In this document: in pieces, positions 60,264 through 64,000 of the stretch
Position numbering within the stretch: the stretch's first letter is position 1
Layout of the letters: the number at the start of each line of letters is the position of its first letter
NCBI RefSeq assembly: GCF_014217805.1
Contig: NZ_CP055156.1
Location: forward strand, 2,610,585 to 2,674,584
Length of the DNA: 64,000 nucleotides
Direction of reading: 5' to 3'
Source of the DNA: Adhaeribacter swui
GTDB taxonomy: Bacteria; Bacteroidota; Bacteroidia; Cytophagales; Hymenobacteraceae
The notes under the pieces: generated by a model
The model's input: only the letters and a program-made list of their open reading frames with translations
Database searches by the model: none
What the model was told of the DNA's origin: nothing
Position numbers and translations under genes: made by a program

Positions 60264-61613
60264 ATGAAATTTTCTAAAAATACCAGATATATACTGCCCT
60301 TTGTGCTGACCCTGAGTTTAGCTTCCTGCGATAATTTCCTGGAAGTAAAGCCGCGGCAAGCCATTGTAGATGACCAAACCATTGTGGATGGGGTAACGGC
60401 CGAAACCGCCGTACGGGGTTTGTACGGAGCGCTGGCGGGGGCTAATTATTACGGCACTAACTTTCAGTCCATCGGTTATTTTCAGGGCGATAATATTCAA
60501 TGGACCGGTTCGCAATCTATCGTGGCGCAGTTTATTAACCACAACGTAACCGCCGATAATGCTACGGTGGCCAGTACCTGGGCGGCTATTTACCAGACCA
60601 TTAACCGGGCCAACCAGATAATCGAGAAGGTGCCAGCCGTTACCGATGCCTCGTTTACGCAGGAGAAAAAGAACCAATTATTAGGCGAAGCTTACTTTGT
60701 GCGGGCCTTAGCTTACTTTGATCTGGCGCGTACCTGGGGTGGCGTACAATTAGTACTCACACCTACCAAAGAACTTACCGATAACGAAGGTATCCGTCGC
60801 AGTTCGGTAACCGAGACCTACGCGCAGGTTTTAAAAGATTTAACCGAAGCCGAAAAATTATTACCCGAAACAACCAACCGTTACCGGGCTACTAAGAAAA
60901 CGGCCTGGGCTTTAATGGCTCGGTACTACCTATACCAAAAAGACTGGGCGCAAGCCGAAACGTACGCCAGTAAACTGGTGGATGACGTGGCCAATTACAA
61001 ACTGGTAAAACCTTACAGCGCTTTCTTCGCCAACAATGCCCGCGGCACCGAAGAATCTATTTTTGAAATTTATTACAGCCCGACTTCGACTAACGGACAC
61101 CGCAACAGCTGGCAACCACCGGCCAATGGCGGCACCCGGCAATGGGCGCCCAACGAAGCTTTTGTAAATTTGGTAAATGACCCCACGGTAGGCGGGAATC
61201 GCAACGCGTTAGTAGCGAAAACTACCCAAGGATTGTGGTACGGTAACATGTATTACCGCAGCCCCGCTACCGATCCCACTTTTGTGATCCGGATTGCCGA
61301 GTTGTTTTTAATCCGCGCCGAAGCCCGCGCCCAGCTGAATAAGTTACCAGAAGCTTTAGCAGATTTAAATGCCGTCCGCCAGCGGGCCGATTTAACGCCT
61401 AGCCCGGCGGTAACTCAACCCGAAATATTGCTGGCCATTGAAAACGAACGCCGGGTAGAATTTGCCTTTGAACCACACCGTTGGTATGATTTAATCCGGA
61501 CTGGCCGGGTAGCCGAAGTTTTAGGTGTAACCGATGCCAATAAATACGTGCTGCCCATACCAATTGATCAGTTAAACGCTGACAAAGCTTTAGAGCAAAA
61601 TCCGGGATATTAG
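60264..61613 (+). CDS. RagB/SusD family nutrient-binding lipoprotein
   Basis: This 449-residue protein has a signal ending at the lipobox TLSLASCDNFLEVKP (Cys at residue 22). SusD-like TPR helices follow: VRALAYFDLARTWGGVQLVL near residues 143-163 and KKTAWALMARYYLYQKDWAQA. The terminal RVEFAFEPHRWYDLIRTGR is diagnostic of the family. It is the surface lid of the SusC channel encoded 13 bases upstream. Confidence 0.95.
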   Translation: MKFSKNTRYILPFVLTLSLASCDNFLEVKPRQAIVDDQTIVDGVTAETAVRGLYGALAGANYYGTNFQSIGYFQGDNIQWTGSQSIVAQFINHNVTADNATVASTWAAIYQTINRANQIIEKVPAVTDASFTQEKKNQLLGEAYFVRALAYFDLARTWGGVQLVLTPTKELTDNEGIRRSSVTETYAQVLKDLTEAEKLLPETTNRYRATKKTAWALMARYYLYQKDWAQAETYASKLVDDVANYKLVKPYSAFFANNARGTEESIFEIYYSPTSTNGHRNSWQPPANGGTRQWAPNEAFVNLVNDPTVGGNRNALVAKTTQGLWYGNMYYRSPATDPTFVIRIAELFLIRAEARAQLNKLPEALADLNAVRQRADLTPSPAVTQPEILLAIENERRVEFAFEPHRWYDLIRTGRVAEVLGVTDANKYVLPIPIDQLNADKALEQNPGY

Positions 61614-61639
61614 TCAATAGATTATGGTCTATATAAACT

Positions 61640-61735
61640 GCGAGCGTCCACGCTCGTGGTTCCCATGGGTTGGCCTCTGGCCAGCGTAGGCGGGACGCCT
61701 ACCCATTCTCGCCACAAACGTGGCGTGTTTGCGAC
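61640..61735 (+). repeat. REP-like multi-hairpin repeat in the susD-doxX spacer
   Basis: Four short perfect stems occur in a row: CGAGCG/CGCTCG (61641-61656), GGCC-TCT-GGCC (61672-61682), GTAGGCG-GGA-CGCCTAC (61686-61702) and GCCAC/GTGGC (61711-61724). The first unit is shared with 4416-4432. It may stabilise the susCD mRNA end and reduce expression of doxX. Confidence 0.65.
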
Positions 61736-61823
61736 AGAACAAGTAGTCAATACAATAGAAAGTCCTGATACTTGATTCTTGATACCTGATTCTTAATACC
61801 TGATACAATAAAAATTTAAAAAT

Positions 61824-63251
61824 ATGGCTATTGCAGAAATCTCCTTACCTGCTTCTAAAAAGAAAGCCCCCGAAAAGGTAAATGTACCAGAGCCGCTGGT
61901 TCCTACGTCTGATTGGAACGGGCTGGAGAAAACAACTTTCCGTTTTTTCTTTATTTACTTTTTTATTCAGGCCGTACCGCTCGACTGGAAGTACTTCCGG
62001 AATCTGTTTTCCATTAACTGGCTCGATTTACATTTCCGGGATATTTTTTACCTGAGTCGGTACACGCCGCAGTTCTTTTCTACTCCCGAAAATGCCACGG
62101 GCTGGGGTATAAATTCTTTTGCCGATTGGGGAGTAGTTTTGGTAATTGCGGTATTAGGAACTGCCATTTGGTCGGCCACGGATCGTAACCGCAAAGAATA
62201 CAATCAGCTTTATTACTGGCTACGAGTAATTCTGCGCTACCGGTTGGTCATCGGGTTAATTGCCTATGCTTTTATTAAAATTTACCCGATGCAGTCGCCG
62301 CTACCTTCCATCAGTAACCTGAACACCCACTACGGTGATTTTAACGCCTGGAAAATTTTTTCTTTGACTTTAGGTATTGTACCCAATTACCAATCGTTTC
62401 TGGGCTTGGTAGAGTTACTGGCCGCGGTATTGCTGTTTTTCCGGAAAACGGCTACTATTGGTGCTTTCCTGGTGTTGCCGTTTACCGGTAACGTGTTTAT
62501 GTCGAATTTGGCTTACGAAGGCGGCGAGTACGTGTACAGTTTTTGCCTGATTACCATTGCTTTGTTTTTGTTTGCTTACGATGGCAAACGGCTCTTTACC
62601 TTACTTACGCTGGAACAACCAACCTTGCCGAACCGTTTTCATCCGAAATTTACCGATCAGCAAAAAAGTGCGCGGCTAGTATTAAAAAGTGCTTTTGTAT
62701 TCGTATTTGTATTGCTGTACGGGTACAAAACCTACGCTGTTTATCACAAAGAAGGCTCATACCACTTCCCGAAAACCGCTGGCTTACCGGGTGCCACAGG
62801 CTTGTATAATGTAAAAGAATTTCGCTTGAACAACCAGGTTCTGCCTTATTCGGTTACCGACCCTATTCGCTGGCAGGACGTGGTTTTTGAAAAATGGGCA
62901 ACCATCAGCATTCGCTCGAACCAAAAAGCTCCTCTGGAAGAAGCCAAAACCGAAGAAATATTCCTGAACGACCAGGACCGCAACTACGAAGAAGCCGGCT
63001 CCGGTGGCCGTCAGTATTATTCTTACCAGGTTAATGCCGCTAACCAAACCTTAATCCTGCAGAACAAAAACAAAAACCGGCCGAACGATAAATTAACCCT
63101 GAAGTACGAACGGCCCAATGGTAATCAGATTATTCTGTCTGGCCATAACGAAAGGCAAGAACCTGTGTACGTAGTGCTGGAAAAAATAAACAAGAAATAC
63201 CTGTTGGACGAAGTGGCTCGCGAAGGTCGCCAGAAACCGATGAAGTTATAA
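61824..63251 (+). CDS. DoxX-like family membrane protein, large form
   Basis: This 475-residue protein has about six to seven membrane segments in residues 30-320 (FFFIYFFIQAVPLDWKYF; VVLVIAVLGTAIWSATD) and a soluble C-terminal part from about residue 330 (LPYSVTDPIRWQDVVFEK). The pattern of helices and YYWLRVILRYRLVIGLIAY fits the DoxX/MauE-like redox-membrane superfamily, whose DoxX members carry the small subunit of thiosulfate:quinone oxidoreductase. A specific function is not established. It lies 210 bases after susD and is a paralogue of the next gene. Confidence 0.75.
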   Translation: MAIAEISLPASKKKAPEKVNVPEPLVPTSDWNGLEKTTFRFFFIYFFIQAVPLDWKYFRNLFSINWLDLHFRDIFYLSRYTPQFFSTPENATGWGINSFADWGVVLVIAVLGTAIWSATDRNRKEYNQLYYWLRVILRYRLVIGLIAYAFIKIYPMQSPLPSISNLNTHYGDFNAWKIFSLTLGIVPNYQSFLGLVELLAAVLLFFRKTATIGAFLVLPFTGNVFMSNLAYEGGEYVYSFCLITIALFLFAYDGKRLFTLLTLEQPTLPNRFHPKFTDQQKSARLVLKSAFVFVFVLLYGYKTYAVYHKEGSYHFPKTAGLPGATGLYNVKEFRLNNQVLPYSVTDPIRWQDVVFEKWATISIRSNQKAPLEEAKTEEIFLNDQDRNYEEAGSGGRQYYSYQVNAANQTLILQNKNKNRPNDKLTLKYERPNGNQIILSGHNERQEPVYVVLEKINKKYLLDEVAREGRQKPMKL

Positions 63252-63287
63252 GTAGATAAATTCTTATTACAATTTTAAAAAACAGAT

Positions 63288-64000
63288 ATGGCTACCTTAG
63301 AAACCATCGAACCTACCACCGATCAGAAAGCCCGTGTGGCTGCGGGGAACGAGATTGGTACTCCCGCCAATATTACCGCTACACCGGAATGGAAAACCTA
63401 CCAGAAAGTAGCGTTCCGGATTGCTTTTATCTTTTTTGTTTGCCTTTCTATTCCGAACGGAGTGGAGTGGTACAAGCACGTGGCTAACATCGACTGGACT
63501 AATTTACATTACCGCGACTTATACGACATTGCCCGCTTTGGCTCTGGCATAGATTTGTTCGGAAATACCTTCTTCGGGAGTAAACTTAATGGCTATGCCA
63601 ACTGGATTGTTACTTTTCTGGTAGCCGTAGTGGGCGGGTTCATCTGGACGTGGGTAGACGCTAAAAAAAATCCGACTCCTAAAAATTACAATGTGTTATA
63701 TTACTGGTTGCGGGTAATTGTGCGCTACCGGGCAGGTATTGGTATTATCGGGTTTGGATTTACTAAATTATTGCCGGTGCAAATGCCATATCCTTCATTG
63801 GGGTTATTAGAAACCAATCTGGGGGATTTTACCGCTCAAAAAATATACTGGTTATCTATCGGTATTGTGCCGTGGTACCAGATTTTTGCGGGCGTGGTGG
63901 AGGTAGCCGCTGGTACCTTGTTGTTTTTCCGGAAAACTACCACTTTGGGTGCTATTTTGTTATTCGGCGCTTTGGGTGATATTGTGTACGTGAACTTTGC
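63288..64000 (+). CDS. DoxX-like family membrane protein, paralogue (partial)
   Basis: This frame is open from the ATG at 63288 to the window end (237 codons), starting MATLETIEPTTDQKARVAAG. The alignment with the preceding gene is obvious throughout: NVLYYWLRVIVRYRAGIGII, KIYWLSIGIVPWYQIFAGVV and TLLFFRKTTTLGAILL each match the preceding protein at the same point. The two genes are therefore a tandem duplication. The C-terminal part is missing from the window. Confidence 0.8.
   Translation, partial: MATLETIEPTTDQKARVAAGNEIGTPANITATPEWKTYQKVAFRIAFIFFVCLSIPNGVEWYKHVANIDWTNLHYRDLYDIARFGSGIDLFGNTFFGSKLNGYANWIVTFLVAVVGGFIWTWVDAKKNPTPKNYNVLYYWLRVIVRYRAGIGIIGFGFTKLLPVQMPYPSLGLLETNLGDFTAQKIYWLSIGIVPWYQIFAGVVEVAAGTLLFFRKTTTLGAILLFGALGDIVYVNF

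Overview
The window reads as chromosomal DNA of a gliding-type Bacteroidota, most likely order Cytophagales (Hymenobacteraceae/Adhaeribacter-like). Supporting signs are gldB, gldD and gldE, the type IX secretion regulator porX, a SusC/SusD pair, LytS/LytTR regulators, an FadN-A-E beta-oxidation cluster, -7 boxes of the Bacteroidota TAnnTTTG type, and AT-rich palindromic spacers between genes. The genus is an inference; no rRNA or tRNA gene was seen.

Layout. 0-6 kb: DUF3817 fragment, GH16 glucanase, Mut7-C RNase, EamA transporter divergent from a CGNR-like regulator, and an alditol-oxidase-like flavoenzyme. 6.1-7.4 kb: two foreign-looking genes, each closed by an attC-like palindrome (integron-type cassettes). 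7.4-16.3 kb: Crp/Fnr regulator with YiaA protein, esterase, MFS transporter, small lipoprotein, MurQ, cytochrome-b5-like protein, beta-barrel protein, formimidoylglutamase-like enzyme. 16.5-26.1 kb: acyl-CoA ligase, MarR regulator and fadN-fadA-(four-helix-bundle gene)-fadE, split by a 1.3-kb repeat-rich spacer with nested elements. 26.9-32.7 kb: recG, then the conserved mutY-ssb-gldE-gldD block. 32.9-38.6 kb: HU protein, TPR protein, a 29-residue mS38/COX24-like ribosomal peptide, RNase G, beta-barrel protein, gldB. 38.6-43.3 kb: HD phosphohydrolase and porX-tsaE-ald. 43.6-50.7 kb: OsmC, YceI, intradiol dioxygenase, TonB-dependent receptor, LytS/LytTR pair. 51.3-55.6 kb: a two-gene betaine/osmoprotectant ABC system, an SDR enzyme and a second Crp/Fnr regulator. 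55.7-56.6 kb: a third attC-bounded cassette beside a decayed tyrosine recombinase. 56.6-64 kb: a 44-codon leader ORF ending in four Cys codons, a small membrane-protein ORF, an RNA-like hairpin, then susC-susD and two tandem DoxX-like genes, the last cut by the window end.

The points most worth a second look are: (1) the poly-Cys leader ORF and hairpin in front of the SusCD-DoxX operon, which look like a cysteine-responsive attenuator for a sulfur-related uptake locus; (2) four copies of a ~190-bp repeat arranged as two inverted pairs, whose internal hairpin stem changes sequence from copy to copy while keeping its pairing; (3) relics of an integron (three attC-like sites and a frameshifted integrase C-terminus); and (4) a 114-bp miniature element with 11-bp terminal inverted repeats and a 9-bp target duplication, for which an unoccupied copy of the same target lies elsewhere in the window.

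Most remaining genes are ordinary housekeeping, lipid-catabolism or envelope genes. No CRISPR array, prophage or complete insertion sequence was found.
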